Assembly (NCBI GenBank): GCA_902799705.1
Contig: CADCBP010000016.1
Span: 1 to 64,000 of the forward strand
Reading direction: 5' to 3'
Source of the DNA: an uncultured Bacteroidales bacterium
GTDB lineage: Bacteria > Bacteroidota > Bacteroidia > Bacteroidales > Paludibacteraceae
DNA length: 64,000 nt
The first letter of the stretch is position 1. Each line of letters starts with the position of its first letter. The position numbers were made by a program, and so were the translations under genes. Under the pieces are notes generated by a model that was not told the DNA's origin, did not search any database, and saw only the letters and a list, made by a program, of their open reading frames with translations. This document shows positions 52,904 to 61,400 of the stretch, one piece after another.

Positions 52904-53982
52904 GTCAAGGAATTGACGAGCATGCCGCAGGCGGCAAGGATATCTTCGCCACGGGAGCGACGGATAGTTGTTGTCAGACCGTGCTCGGTCAAGTAATCCC
53001 GCAAGAACTCCATCTGTTTCTCATCGGACGCCGGAAAACGGCGTTCGTTTTTTATATCCTCCACTCCGGCATGGAAGCGTATCAGGTTGATGCGGCAGGG
53101 CAGTCCTTTGAGCAAGCGTAGCAGTTCCTTGGCATGGCGCATGGTGTCGTTCTGTCCCGCCCAGCATATATACTCGAAGCTGATACGGCGTTGATGGGAG
53201 AAATCGTATTGCTTGAGAAGGTTCACCACCTCGGTGATGGAGAACATTTTCTCTGCGGGCATGATCTGCGCCCGCTCCACCGCAAAGGGGTTGTGCATAG
53301 AGACGGCTATATGACAGTCACTCTCGTCCAGGAATCGCTTCATGGCGGGAATGCCTACCGTAGAGACAGTGATACGTTTAGGCGACCATCCGCAGCCGTA
53401 GGGCGCCGTCATGATTTCCAGGGCACGCAGCACATTATCGAGGTTGTCCATCGGTTCGCCCTCGCCCATGAAGACAAGATTGGAGACACCCCCCCTCTCC
53501 CTCTCAGAGGGGGAGAGAGAAGACGCAATAGCGTCTATTTCGAAGATCTGATTGAGGATCTCTGCCGCGGAGAGATTGCCGTGAAAACCGAGTGTGCCGG
53601 TCATGCAGAACTTACATCCCATCTTACACCCTGCCTGCGTGGACACACAGAGCGTAGCCCTGTCCTCTTCGGGGATATAGACCGTTTCTACAAAACAGGA
53701 CGGGTGATTGGAGATTGGAGATGGGAGATGGGAGACTTCGAACAGGTACTTGCGTGTTCCGTCGGCACTGACTGCTTCTTTGACCGGGGCATGCCGACCG
53801 ATGGTATAGTGCGCCTTGAGGGCTTCACGCCCTTTGAGGGAGATATTCGTCATCTCTTCAAAGGAACGCACGCGACGGACGTAGAGCCACTCCGCGAGTT
53901 GTTTCCCCGCGAACTTTTGCAGGCCGACGCTCAACGCCACCTCCTGCAGTTCCGCCAATGTCTTTCCTAAGAGCACCTCCAT
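52897..53982 (-). CDS. rlmN: Dual-specificity RNA methyltransferase RlmN
   Basis: A 361-residue radical-SAM enzyme that methylates C2 of A2503 in 23S rRNA and A37 in some tRNAs. The iron-sulfur cysteines are Cys119, Cys123 and Cys126 (CKMGCKFCMTG); FMGEGEPMDN and the C-terminal methyl-accepting Cys region (CGMLV) are present. Two in-frame inserts are repeat-encoded: about residues 84-95 (heptads at 53706-53740) and about 152-166 (palindrome at 53488-53521). Both lie in loops between conserved blocks. It overlaps the mscS-like gene by one base. Confidence 0.95.
   Translation of the reverse strand: MEVLLGKTLAELQEVALSVGLQKFAGKQLAEWLYVRRVRSFEEMTNISLKGREALKAHYTIGRHAPVKEAVSADGTRKYLFEVSHLPSPISNHPSCFVETVYIPEEDRATLCVSTQAGCKMGCKFCMTGTLGFHGNLSAAEILNQIFEIDAIASSLSPSERERGGVSNLVFMGEGEPMDNLDNVLRALEIMTAPYGCGWSPKRITVSTVGIPAMKRFLDESDCHIAVSMHNPFAVERAQIMPAEKMFSITEVVNLLKQYDFSHQRRISFEYICWAGQNDTMRHAKELLRLLKGLPCRINLIRFHAGVEDIKNERRFPASDEKQMEFLRDYLTEHGLTTTIRRSRGEDILAACGMLVNSLTV
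53488..53521. repeat. Palindromic CTCTCCC insert in rlmN
   Basis: Arms CCCCCCTCTC and GAGGGGGAGAG, of the same class as the insert in rimP; encodes SSLSPSERERGG in frame. Confidence 0.7.
53706..53740. repeat. In-frame heptad array in rlmN
   Basis: Five units: GATTGGA, GATTGGA, GATGGGA, GATGGGA, GACTTCG. Encodes SHLPSPISNHP on the minus strand. Confidence 0.8.
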
Positions 53983-54995
53983 TACTTACGCTTCAAATCT
54001 TCTACCACCACGTGCGGATAAGCAAATCCGAAGCCTTGTTTGGGCAGTTCCGTATAGAACTGTTCCTGCAAGCAGAAGAACACATCCCAATAGTCGTTCG
54101 CACGCACCCACGCACGCACCACGAAAGTGATATCATTCGCATTGAGGGATTTCAATGCTACAAACGGCGCCGGGATGGCATCCATGCGGTAGTTGACCGT
54201 CGAGAGTTGGTAAGCGGAGATGTTCAACTCTTCATAGAGTTGCTTCATGTCCGTATCTTCCTGCAACACGCGCGGGTCACTGTTCACGATCTTCAGGATA
54301 GCCTCTTTGCATGCCGTAGCATCCACCCCGTACTCTACGCTCACGAGCCACTCAATACGGCGCAGCGGCCGTCCGTTATAGTTCTGGATCATGCCATTGG
54401 ACAGCGCTCCATTCGGTAAGATGACTACGCGGTTATCCAGAGTGAGTACTTTCGTGGCGGTGATATTTACCTCAATCACCTTTCCCGAAGTACCTTGTGC
54501 CTCTATGAAATCTCCAGCTTTGAAGGGCTTGAAGGCGAGCAGCATAATACCTCCTGCGAAGTTCTGGACGGTGCCCGAGAGTGCCATGCCTATTGCCATA
54601 CCGCCGGCAGCTAAGAGTGCCGCCAAGGACGTGGTGTTGACACCCAAGGTACTAACCGTTATAACCACCAGAAGGATGGTCATAGAGATGGATATGAACG
54701 AAGAGACGAATGAAGCGATCGTCGGTTCGGTCTTTCTACGCGCAAACACCCGATTGAGGATATTCTTCACCCACCGGATGAGCAACATGCCGATGACAAA
54801 GAGCAGGAGAGCTGCCAAGACCTTGATGCCAAACTGTAGCATCGACTCGCCAACTTCCTGCCAGAACGTGTGCGGGTCATTCTTCGCCGTCTCAATCATC
54901 ATCCGCGCGCCGGCACGGATAGAGTCCTGTTTGGCTTGAATCTCTTCGGGAGTCGGAGCAGTAGCTTGAAGAAAAATGTATAATAGTGGATTCAT
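53982..54995 (-). CDS. MscS-family mechanosensitive channel
   Basis: A 337-residue membrane protein. A short N-terminal stretch precedes three membrane helices (about 55-75, 95-115 and 125-150), then the pore-lining helix with Gly/Ala pattern (AALLAAGGMAIGMALSGTVQNFAGG) and the cytoplasmic beta domain (FKAGDFIEAQGTSGKVIEVN). It relieves osmotic pressure. It is 2 bp downstream of the DUF4293 gene and followed by rlmN. Confidence 0.92.
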   Translation of the reverse strand: MNPLLYIFLQATAPTPEEIQAKQDSIRAGARMMIETAKNDPHTFWQEVGESMLQFGIKVLAALLLFVIGMLLIRWVKNILNRVFARRKTEPTIASFVSSFISISMTILLVVITVSTLGVNTTSLAALLAAGGMAIGMALSGTVQNFAGGIMLLAFKPFKAGDFIEAQGTSGKVIEVNITATKVLTLDNRVVILPNGALSNGMIQNYNGRPLRRIEWLVSVEYGVDATACKEAILKIVNSDPRVLQEDTDMKQLYEELNISAYQLSTVNYRMDAIPAPFVALKSLNANDITFVVRAWVRANDYWDVFFCLQEQFYTELPKQGFGFAYPHVVVEDLKRK

Positions 54996-54997
54996 AC

Positions 54998-55450
54998 TTA
55001 TCGAATTCTATCGGCTGCACGGACGAGCGCCTCATCTTTGAGGATCCGGCGTGTAGCCATGAGGGTTAAGACAAAGCACACAAGCGGGAACGACGCCCAA
55101 GGAAGCACATGCCAGTCCACGCCCAAAGCCAACTTCGCCTGCCATACATAAATAGCCAGCACGCCGTAATATCCCAGGCATAGCATAGCGAGGAAGATAT
55201 TGAGACGGGCCTGCAGGATACGTTTCTTATAGAGGAAGATATCTATCAGCGCCAGAAGGGGGATTAACGCCGTAGTAACCAGCAAGCCCCAAAGGCCTTG
55301 CAGCGGTACGCCACCGAGGGCACTCAGTTCGAAGATTTGCAGTTCCGCTGCCTCTTCAGGCGTCACCAGTTGTAACACCGGCAAAAAAATCAGCGCGATG
55401 CCTAAAGCCACGATGGCCAGTAAATAAAGTGTCTGAATTCGTTGTATCAT
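54998..55450 (-). CDS. DUF4293 membrane protein
   Basis: A 150-residue integral membrane protein with four hydrophobic segments, matching the Bacteroidota-specific DUF4293 family by its opening MIQRIQTLYLLAIVALGIAL and the central IDIFLYKKRILQARLNIF. No function is assigned. Immediately upstream lies a 7/8-bp array (55446-55495). Confidence 0.85.
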   Translation of the reverse strand: MIQRIQTLYLLAIVALGIALIFLPVLQLVTPEEAAELQIFELSALGGVPLQGLWGLLVTTALIPLLALIDIFLYKKRILQARLNIFLAMLCLGYYGVLAIYVWQAKLALGVDWHVLPWASFPLVCFVLTLMATRRILKDEALVRAADRIR

Positions 55451-55495
55451 AAAGTCATTTACAATTTGGTCATTTACGATTTACCATTTAATCTT
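55446..55495. repeat. 7/8-bp array between the acyltransferase and DUF4293 genes
   Basis: Repeating CATTTAC, AATTTGGT, CATTTAC, GATTTAC, CATTTAA. On the minus strand it contains the acyltransferase stop codon and reaches the DUF4293 start. Confidence 0.65.
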
Positions 55496-56006
55496 TCATC
55501 GCTTCTTCGAGGGAAGCACATTTATCTCCATGAGCATTAACCCATCCTATTTGCCGTGCGGGATTGCCGACCATCAATGCATATGCCGGCACATCTTTGG
55601 TGACTACCGAGCCGGCACCGATGAGGCAGTACTCGCCGAGCGTATGACCGCAGACGATAGTGGCATTCGCGCCCACCGAGACACCGCGGCGCAGGATAGT
55701 AGGGCGGTATTCGTCTTTGCGCGAAACAGCTGCGCGGGGGTTGAGGACGTTCGTGAAGACCATCGAGGGTCCAAGAAACACGTCGTCTTCACAGCGCACG
55801 CCGGTATATACCGAGACATTGTTCTGGATCTTACAGTTGCGTCCTAACACCACATCCGGCGAGATCACAACGTTCTGACCGATATTGCAGTTCTCGCCGA
55901 TGATGCAACCGGACATGATATGACTGAAATGCCAGATCTTGGTGCCTTTCCCTATTTGGCACCCCTCATCCACGTACGAGGACTCATGGATAAAATAATT
56001 TTCCAT
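55488..56006 (-). CDS. Left-handed beta-helix N-acetyltransferase (WbpD-like)
   Basis: A 172-residue hexapeptide-repeat enzyme. Regular turns ([19 protein letters not shown], then [26 protein letters not shown]) form the beta-helix, and [18 protein letters not shown] plus [40 protein letters not shown] match WbpD/WlbB acetyltransferases that make 2,3-diacetamido sugars for surface polysaccharide. No other genes of that pathway are near, so the substrate is inferred. Confidence 0.85.
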   Translation of the reverse strand: MENYFIHESSYVDEGCQIGKGTKIWHFSHIMSGCIIGENCNIGQNVVISPDVVLGRNCKIQNNVSVYTGVRCEDDVFLGPSMVFTNVLNPRAAVSRKDEYRPTILRRGVSVGANATIVCGHTLGEYCLIGAGSVVTKDVPAYALMVGNPARQIGWVNAHGDKCASLEEAMKD

Positions 56007-56009
56007 TGT

Positions 56010-57443
56010 CTAGAAGAATAGTTTCAAAATATCATTTCCGTTGGCGAAGATAAGCAGGGCGATGAGGATCCAGAAGCCTACTTCGTTCGCTATCTCCAGG
56101 AACCGGTCGCTGGGTTTACGGCGCGTGATGATCTCTACGAGCAGGAAGAGGATGTACCCGCCGTCAAGCGCAGGGATAGGCAGGAAATTCATGAAGGCGA
56201 GGATGATACTGAGGAAGGCCGTCATGTTCCAGAACAGCTCCCAACTCCAGAAATCGGGGAACATGGATCCGATGGCTCCGAATCCGCCGAGTGACTGTGC
56301 TCCTTCTTTGGTGAAGACTAAGCGGAACTGCTTCACGTACATCGCGAGGATATCCCAGCCGTATTGTATGCCTGCCGGTATAGCTTGCCAGAACGTATAA
56401 TCCGTATGCTCGAGTTCGAAATATGTCAACACGCTTTTCGGTCCTACGCCTATCTTCCCTTGGTCGCCGATGAAGAGTCGGGCTGTCCGGCGTTCTCCGG
56501 CACGATAATAATCGAGGGTGATGGAGTCACACGGATGTTTCTGAAGTTCGAGCGTCACCTGTACAGCGCAGGGTGTCGGCACGCCGTCTATGGCCACGAT
56601 GGAGTCGCCTTTCTCTATGCCTGCGAACGCAGCCGCATTGTCCGGCAACACGGTATCTACCACGAACGGGAACCACTCTGCAACGAGCACATAGCGGCGT
56701 TTGTCATAGTTCTTGTCCGCACGTGCTTTCTCGCGCTCGGCTTTGTCGAACGCGTTCTGTGCGGCCAGATAACGCGGTCCGAGATCTTCGCTCATCGTCA
56801 GCTGTACCGTGTCCGCCCCGCGCAACACGACCACGTCGCGTTGGCCCTCAATGATGATGGCTTGTACCGCGTCGCTCAGTGTCTCGGGTTCTTCGCCGTT
56901 GATGGTCAGGATCTTGTCTTGCTGCTCAAAACCCTCCGCTTGCATGATCTCCGAATAGTACAGTCCGGAGGTGATATTCTTGAGGGGTAGGGTGTCATTT
57001 CCCCAATGCCAGAAGAGCATCGCGAAGATGACCAGTGCTCCGACGAAGTTGACGAGGATACCTCCAAGGATGATCAGCAAGCGCTGCCATGCGGGTTTGG
57101 AACGGAACTCCCAGTCCTGCGGCTCGGACGGCAGGTCATCGGTCGAATGGGTCTCATCGACCATGCCGGCGATGGCGCAATAACCGCCGAAAGGCAGCCA
57201 GCCTATACCCCACTCTGTGGTCTCAGGGTGCTGCGCCCACTGCTCGTCTTCATTCGGTGAGAAGAACTTCACATGCCACTTGCCGTCGAAGTGCTTGATG
57301 CGCACAAGGCTGATCCAGGGATTGAAGAACAAATAGAATTTCTCCACGCGGACGTGGAAGATTTTTGCGAACGTAAAATGCCCTAACTCGTGTATCAACA
57401 CGAGAAACGAAAGGGCGAGTATCAATTGAATTGCTTGAATCAC
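56010..57443 (-). CDS. rseP: RseP site-2 metalloprotease
   Basis: A 477-residue membrane zinc protease that cleaves anti-sigma factors and leftover signal peptides within the membrane. The zinc motif HELGH is at residues 18-22; the third ligand lies in the NFLPIPALDGGY region near the C-terminus. Two PDZ-like segments occupy the middle (KILTINGEEPETLSDAV; GIEKGDSIVAIDGVPT). Four hydrophobic segments are visible. It is directly downstream of dxr, a common Bacteroidota pairing. Confidence 0.95.
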   Translation of the reverse strand: MIQAIQLILALSFLVLIHELGHFTFAKIFHVRVEKFYLFFNPWISLVRIKHFDGKWHVKFFSPNEDEQWAQHPETTEWGIGWLPFGGYCAIAGMVDETHSTDDLPSEPQDWEFRSKPAWQRLLIILGGILVNFVGALVIFAMLFWHWGNDTLPLKNITSGLYYSEIMQAEGFEQQDKILTINGEEPETLSDAVQAIIIEGQRDVVVLRGADTVQLTMSEDLGPRYLAAQNAFDKAEREKARADKNYDKRRYVLVAEWFPFVVDTVLPDNAAAFAGIEKGDSIVAIDGVPTPCAVQVTLELQKHPCDSITLDYYRAGERRTARLFIGDQGKIGVGPKSVLTYFELEHTDYTFWQAIPAGIQYGWDILAMYVKQFRLVFTKEGAQSLGGFGAIGSMFPDFWSWELFWNMTAFLSIILAFMNFLPIPALDGGYILFLLVEIITRRKPSDRFLEIANEVGFWILIALLIFANGNDILKLFF

Positions 57444-57444
57444 A

Positions 57445-57486
57445 AGAATTAAAAATTTAAAATTAAAATTAAGAATTAAGACTTAA
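57445..57486. repeat. Heptad array between dxr and rseP
   Basis: Six units: AGAATTA, AAAATTT, AAAATTA, AAATTAA, GAATTAA, GACTTAA. The stop codon and the last residues of Dxr (SLNS) are encoded by it, and it reaches the rseP leader. Confidence 0.8.
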
Positions 57487-58632
57487 ATATCCTTCTGCTA
57501 TCCGGCGGGCGTCGGCGTCGGTAGCCACGTAATCTTCGTAGGTGGGTTTGGCGATGAACGCAGCTTGGTTCATTGTCTCGCGGATGATGTCGCTCATTTG
57601 TAGGAAGCCGCAACGCCCTTCGCGGAAAGCGAGGTTAGCCACTTCATTGGCGGCATTGAGTACGCAGGGAATGTTGCCTCCTCTGCGCATGGCTTCGTAC
57701 GCCAGTCCTAAGTTCGGGAAGCGCTTCAGGTCGGGTTGCTCGAAGGTGAGATCTTTGAGTGCGAACAGGTCGGCACGGGGGAAGTCACTGGCGAGGCGTT
57801 CGGGGAACGAGAGGGCGTATTGTATCGGCAGACGCATGTCCGGCGCGCCGAGTTGCGCCTTGATGGCGCCGTCGGTGAACTGCACAGCGGAATGAACGAT
57901 GGACTGCGGGTGGACGAGCACTTGGATCTTCTCCACCGGCACGCCGAAGAGCCACTTGGCCTCGATGACTTCAAAGCCCTTGTTCATCATGCTCGCCGAG
58001 TCGATGGTGATCTTCGCGCCCATGTCCCAGTTGGGGTGCTTGAGAGCATCGGCGGCTGTGACGGTCGCCATCTGTTCCAGGCTGTACGTGCGGAAGGGTC
58101 CGCCGCTGGCGGTGAGCAGGATTTTCTCTATCTCACTGCGGTCTTCACCTACGAGGCTCTGGAAGATCGCGGAGTGTTCGCTATCGACCGGCAGGATGGA
58201 TGCATGGTGCCGGGAAGCGAGTTCACATATAATCTCTCCTGCCACGACGAGGGTCTCTTTGTTGGCGAGGGCGATGGTCTTACCGGCTTTGATAGCTTCA
58301 ATGGTCGGACGCAGTCCGGCGTAACCTACCATCGCGGCTACCACGATGTCGATACTCGGCATCGTCACCACCTCGGCGATAGAATCCGGGCCCGCCCATA
58401 TCTTGCCTTCAAAACCGATGGCAGCCAACTGGCGGTTGAGTTCTCCGTACAGACTCTCGTCGGCAATGCACACCACTTCGGGATGAAACTCCTGCGCCTG
58501 CCGTACCAACAGCTCGATACTCCGGTGCGCGCAAAGAGCGTACACGCTATACCTGTCCGGATAAGCACGCACGACGTCTAATGTCTGCGTACCGATACTA
58601 CCAGTGCTACCTAAAATCGCTAACTCCTTCAT
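57469..58632 (-). CDS. dxr: 1-deoxy-D-xylulose-5-phosphate reductoisomerase
   Basis: A 387-residue NADPH enzyme that makes 2-C-methyl-erythritol 4-phosphate in isoprenoid synthesis. The nucleotide site is LGSTGSIGTQTLDV; the metal and substrate blocks LANKETLVVAGE, PVDSEHSAIFQ and LTASGGPFR are intact, and HPNWDMGAKITIDSASMMNKGFEVIEA follows. The ATG lies inside an 8-bp array (58630-58653), leaving GA-rich repeat in place of a normal ribosome-binding site. Confidence 0.96.
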   Translation of the reverse strand: MKELAILGSTGSIGTQTLDVVRAYPDRYSVYALCAHRSIELLVRQAQEFHPEVVCIADESLYGELNRQLAAIGFEGKIWAGPDSIAEVVTMPSIDIVVAAMVGYAGLRPTIEAIKAGKTIALANKETLVVAGEIICELASRHHASILPVDSEHSAIFQSLVGEDRSEIEKILLTASGGPFRTYSLEQMATVTAADALKHPNWDMGAKITIDSASMMNKGFEVIEAKWLFGVPVEKIQVLVHPQSIVHSAVQFTDGAIKAQLGAPDMRLPIQYALSFPERLASDFPRADLFALKDLTFEQPDLKRFPNLGLAYEAMRRGGNIPCVLNAANEVANLAFREGRCGFLQMSDIIRETMNQAAFIAKPTYEDYVATDADARRIAEGYLSLNS

Positions 58633-58653
58633 TCTTTCATTCTTTCACTCTTT
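58630..58653. repeat. Octamer array at the dxr start
   Basis: Units CATTCTTT, CATTCTTT, CACTCTTT. On the minus strand it reads AAAGAATG repeatedly, and the last ATG is the dxr start codon. Confidence 0.75.
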
Positions 58654-58655
58654 AC

Positions 58656-59468
58656 TTACCACGCTATCACCTCTTCTATATTCACGAACTTACCTCCGTC
58701 CCACAGCTCTATCTTCAGGCTATGGTCACCGTCCATCAGGCCTATCGCTTCTCCTGCTTCCACTGCAGTGCCTTGAGGCTTGAGCGCCTTGGTCACGCCG
58801 CGGTAGATAGTGAGGTATTGTGCCTGTTGCAGGATGATGGTGAAGGTGTTGTCCTCAGCGCGTTGTGCCTGTACAACACGTCCTCGCATGACAGCGAGTA
58901 CACTCTCGTTCTTCGCTGTAGCGATAGAGGTGGCATAGACATGCAGGTCAGGTCGCGCCGACTCGGTGACTGACCCGCGCACGGGGCGGTAGAGTTGTTG
59001 AATAGACTGACTGACGGGAGCGTCAAAAAGCAACAGACGGTCACGTTCTTTCTGCTCATACTGCGTCATGAACGCTTCGGTCACTTCGCTGCGTCCCTCT
59101 TCGATGATCCTCGCCTGCTCCACGCGTTGCAGGGAGTCGAGGCTCTGGACACTGTCCGACTGGATGTCTCCGGCCGTGAGTTGCTTGATGACGTCCAGAT
59201 ACTGGCGTTGCAGGATGAGACTGCTCTGCAGACTGTCCACGCGGGCGGACTCCTGTATCAGTTGCTGACGAAGACTGGCGTTGTAGCCGGGCAGTATATT
59301 ACGGAGAGGAGTATAGACGATGAGAACGGACAGAAGGACGATCAGGGCTAACAACGTAAGCGTGATCACGCTCACTGCACCCAGCCAACTGACACGTACA
59401 TGGAAGACCTCACGCAGCGTGATGTCATCCAGCATCGCCAAGCGATATTTATGTCTTTTGTTTGCCAT
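58656..59468 (-). CDS. Membrane-anchored degenerate M23 (LytM-like) protein
   Basis: A 270-residue protein with one N-terminal membrane helix (about 30-52), a coiled-coil region (about 65-145) and a C-terminal LytM-like domain (ESVLAVMRGRVVQAQ, then TIYRGVTKALKPQGTAVEAGEAIGLMD). The zinc-binding H-x-D and H-x-H pairs are missing (VYATSIATA where the first is expected; LKIELW at the second), so it is probably a non-enzymatic regulator, as EnvC-type LytM proteins are for amidases. It precedes dxr in the same direction. Confidence 0.8.
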   Translation of the reverse strand: MANKRHKYRLAMLDDITLREVFHVRVSWLGAVSVITLTLLALIVLLSVLIVYTPLRNILPGYNASLRQQLIQESARVDSLQSSLILQRQYLDVIKQLTAGDIQSDSVQSLDSLQRVEQARIIEEGRSEVTEAFMTQYEQKERDRLLLFDAPVSQSIQQLYRPVRGSVTESARPDLHVYATSIATAKNESVLAVMRGRVVQAQRAEDNTFTIILQQAQYLTIYRGVTKALKPQGTAVEAGEAIGLMDGDHSLKIELWDGGKFVNIEEVIAW

Positions 59469-59474
59469 TAGTTC

Positions 59475-59506
59475 GAATTACGGGATTACGTAATTACGGA
59501 ATTACG
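59475..59506. repeat. Octamer array between fumarase and M23-like genes
   Basis: Four units: GAATTACG, GGATTACG, TAATTACG, GAATTACG. The fumarase stop codon lies in the last unit on the minus strand. Confidence 0.85.
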
Positions 59507-61178
59507 AAAGTATCGTGCAACCGGTGCAGGGCTTGAGCTGCTTGAAGAAGTCATTGCCCTTGTCATCGACGAGGATGAACGCGGGGAAGTTCTCCACTTC
59601 GATTTTCCATATAGCCTCCATGCCCAGTTCGGGGTACTCGACGCACTCGATGGACTTGATATTGTTCTGCGCGAGGATAGCTGCGGGACCGCCGATAGAG
59701 CCGAGATAGAAGCCGCCGTGTTTCTGACACGCGTTGGTGACGTCAATCGAGCGGTTACCTTTGGCGAGCATGATGAGCGAGCCGCCGTGGTCCTGGAACT
59801 CATCTACGTACGGATCCATACGTCCGGCCGTGGTCGGTCCCATCGAACCGCATGCCATGCCTGCAGGAGTCTTTGCCGGACCGGCGTAGTAGATCGGATG
59901 GTTCTTGAGGTACTCCGGCATCGGTTCGCCGGCATCGAGACGCGCTTTGATCTTCGCATGCGCTATGTCACGGCCTACGATGATGGTGCCGTTGAGGCTC
60001 AGACGCGTACCGATCGGGTACTTCGTCAGGATGGCGCAAACGTCCTTCATCGGCTGGTTGAGGTCGATACGTACCGCATCGCCCTCGCCTGCCTGACGCA
60101 GTTCTTCGGGAATGAGGGAAGCAGGGTTGTTATCCAGTTTCTCAATCCATATACCGTCTTTATTGATCTTACATTTGATGTTTCGGTCAGCAGAGCAGCT
60201 CACGCCGAGACCTATCGGGCAGGAAGCGCCGTGACGGGGCAGACGAATGACGCGCACGTCATGCGCCATGTACTTACCGCCGAACTGTGCACCGAGACCG
60301 ATCTTGTAGGCCTCTTGCAGCAGTTGTTTCTCCAACTCTATATCACGGAAAGCACGTCCGGTCTCGTCGCCGGTCGTCGGCAGCGAGTCGTAATAATGGG
60401 TGGAAGCGAGCTTGACGGTCAGCAGGTTCTTCTCCGCACTCGTACCACCGATGACGATGGCGATGTGATACGGAGGACAAGCCGCCGTACCGAGCGATTT
60501 CATCTTCTCCACGAGGAAGGGGATGAGCGTACCCGGGTTCTGGATGCGCGCCTTGGTCTCCTGATAGAGATAGGTTTTGTTCGCGCTACCGCCACCCTTC
60601 GTCACGCACAGGAAACGGTACTCCATGCCGTGCGTAGCCTCGATGTCGATCTGCGCCGGCAGGTTGCATCTGGTGTTCACCTCGTCGTACATGTTGAGCG
60701 GCGCGTTCTGGCTGTACCGCAGGTTGCACTCGGTGTAGGTATTGAACACCCCGCGCGAGAGAGCCTCTTCGTCGGACACTTCGCATTTTTGTCCATTGTC
60801 CATTGTCCATTGTCCTTTTGTCCACACCTGCTGTCCTTTCTCGCCGTGGATGATAGCGGTGCCGGTATCCTGGCAGAGCGGCAGTTGTCCTTTGCATGCC
60901 ACTTCGGCATTGCGCAGGAAAGTGAGCGCTACGTATTTGTCATTGGCAGACGCCTCCGGGTCACGCAGGATCTTTGCTACCTGCTCGTTATGCGAGCGGC
61001 GCAGCATGAAGCTCACGTCATGGAACGCTTGTTGTGCCATGAGGGTCAGTGCCTCCGGTTCGACTTTCAAGATCTCATGTCCTTCAAAATTGCCGACCGA
61101 CACATGGTCTTTGGTCAGCAGATAATACTCCGTTTCATCTTTCCCGAGTTGAAACATCGGTGCATACTTAAATTCCAT
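59502..61178 (-). CDS. fumA: Class I fumarate hydratase
   Basis: A 558-residue 4Fe-4S fumarase that interconverts fumarate and malate. The first cluster ligand is Cys102 in PLCQDTGTA; later ones are expected in TAACPPYH and the [10 protein letters not shown] region. The C-terminal block [22 protein letters not shown] is typical. Residues about 121-133 ([13 protein letters not shown]) are encoded by a heptad array and break an otherwise conserved segment (GQQVWT ahead, SDEEALSRG after). ATG at 61178 chosen since the frame upstream is promoter. Confidence 0.95.
   Translation of the reverse strand: MEFKYAPMFQLGKDETEYYLLTKDHVSVGNFEGHEILKVEPEALTLMAQQAFHDVSFMLRRSHNEQVAKILRDPEASANDKYVALTFLRNAEVACKGQLPLCQDTGTAIIHGEKGQQVWTKGQWTMDNGQKCEVSDEEALSRGVFNTYTECNLRYSQNAPLNMYDEVNTRCNLPAQIDIEATHGMEYRFLCVTKGGGSANKTYLYQETKARIQNPGTLIPFLVEKMKSLGTAACPPYHIAIVIGGTSAEKNLLTVKLASTHYYDSLPTTGDETGRAFRDIELEKQLLQEAYKIGLGAQFGGKYMAHDVRVIRLPRHGASCPIGLGVSCSADRNIKCKINKDGIWIEKLDNNPASLIPEELRQAGEGDAVRIDLNQPMKDVCAILTKYPIGTRLSLNGTIIVGRDIAHAKIKARLDAGEPMPEYLKNHPIYYAGPAKTPAGMACGSMGPTTAGRMDPYVDEFQDHGGSLIMLAKGNRSIDVTNACQKHGGFYLGSIGGPAAILAQNNIKSIECVEYPELGMEAIWKIEVENFPAFILVDDKGNDFFKQLKPCTGCTILS
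60789..60824. repeat. In-frame heptad array in fumarase
   Basis: Units TTGTCCA three times, TTGTCCT, then TTTGTCCA. On the minus strand they encode [10 protein letters not shown]. The array is in a stretch that is ungapped in ordinary fumarases. Confidence 0.85.
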
Positions 61179-61217
61179 AGTATTTGTGTATTTTTTATTA
61201 GCCCATAAAATGCGGCT

Positions 61218-61250
61218 GCAAAAGTACAACAAAAATTGCACATACGCAAA
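61218..61250 (-). promoter_or_regulatory. Fumarase promoter
   Basis: TTTG (61250-61247), a 20-nt spacer and TACTTTTGC (61226-61218) on the minus strand. Confidence 0.75.
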
Positions 61251-61400
61251 TAAAAATGGTTTTTTTAGAGAAAAAATAGAATTTATTCTATTATTTTATG
61301 CCCACGGACTTCTTTGGATGCTTGCATACGGAAGAGGTCTGCGGGCATAAAGTGAGGGTTTTAACCCTTTTCTCAAAAAAAAACCATTTTTATTTGCATA
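61246..61400. repeat. Foldback element with about 30-bp inverted ends
   Basis: The left end, GCAAATAAAAATGG followed by T run and AGAGAAAA, is the near-complement of the right end at 61366-61400. The interior contains an ATGCCC/GGGCAT pair and a GGGTTTTAACCC palindrome. It resembles a small non-autonomous element, but no target duplication is seen. Confidence 0.55.

Noticed and set aside
59718-61208. Long plus-strand open frame (496 codons) opposite fumarase
   Set aside because: Antisense to a fully conserved class I fumarase with intact cluster cysteines; composition is that of a shadow frame.
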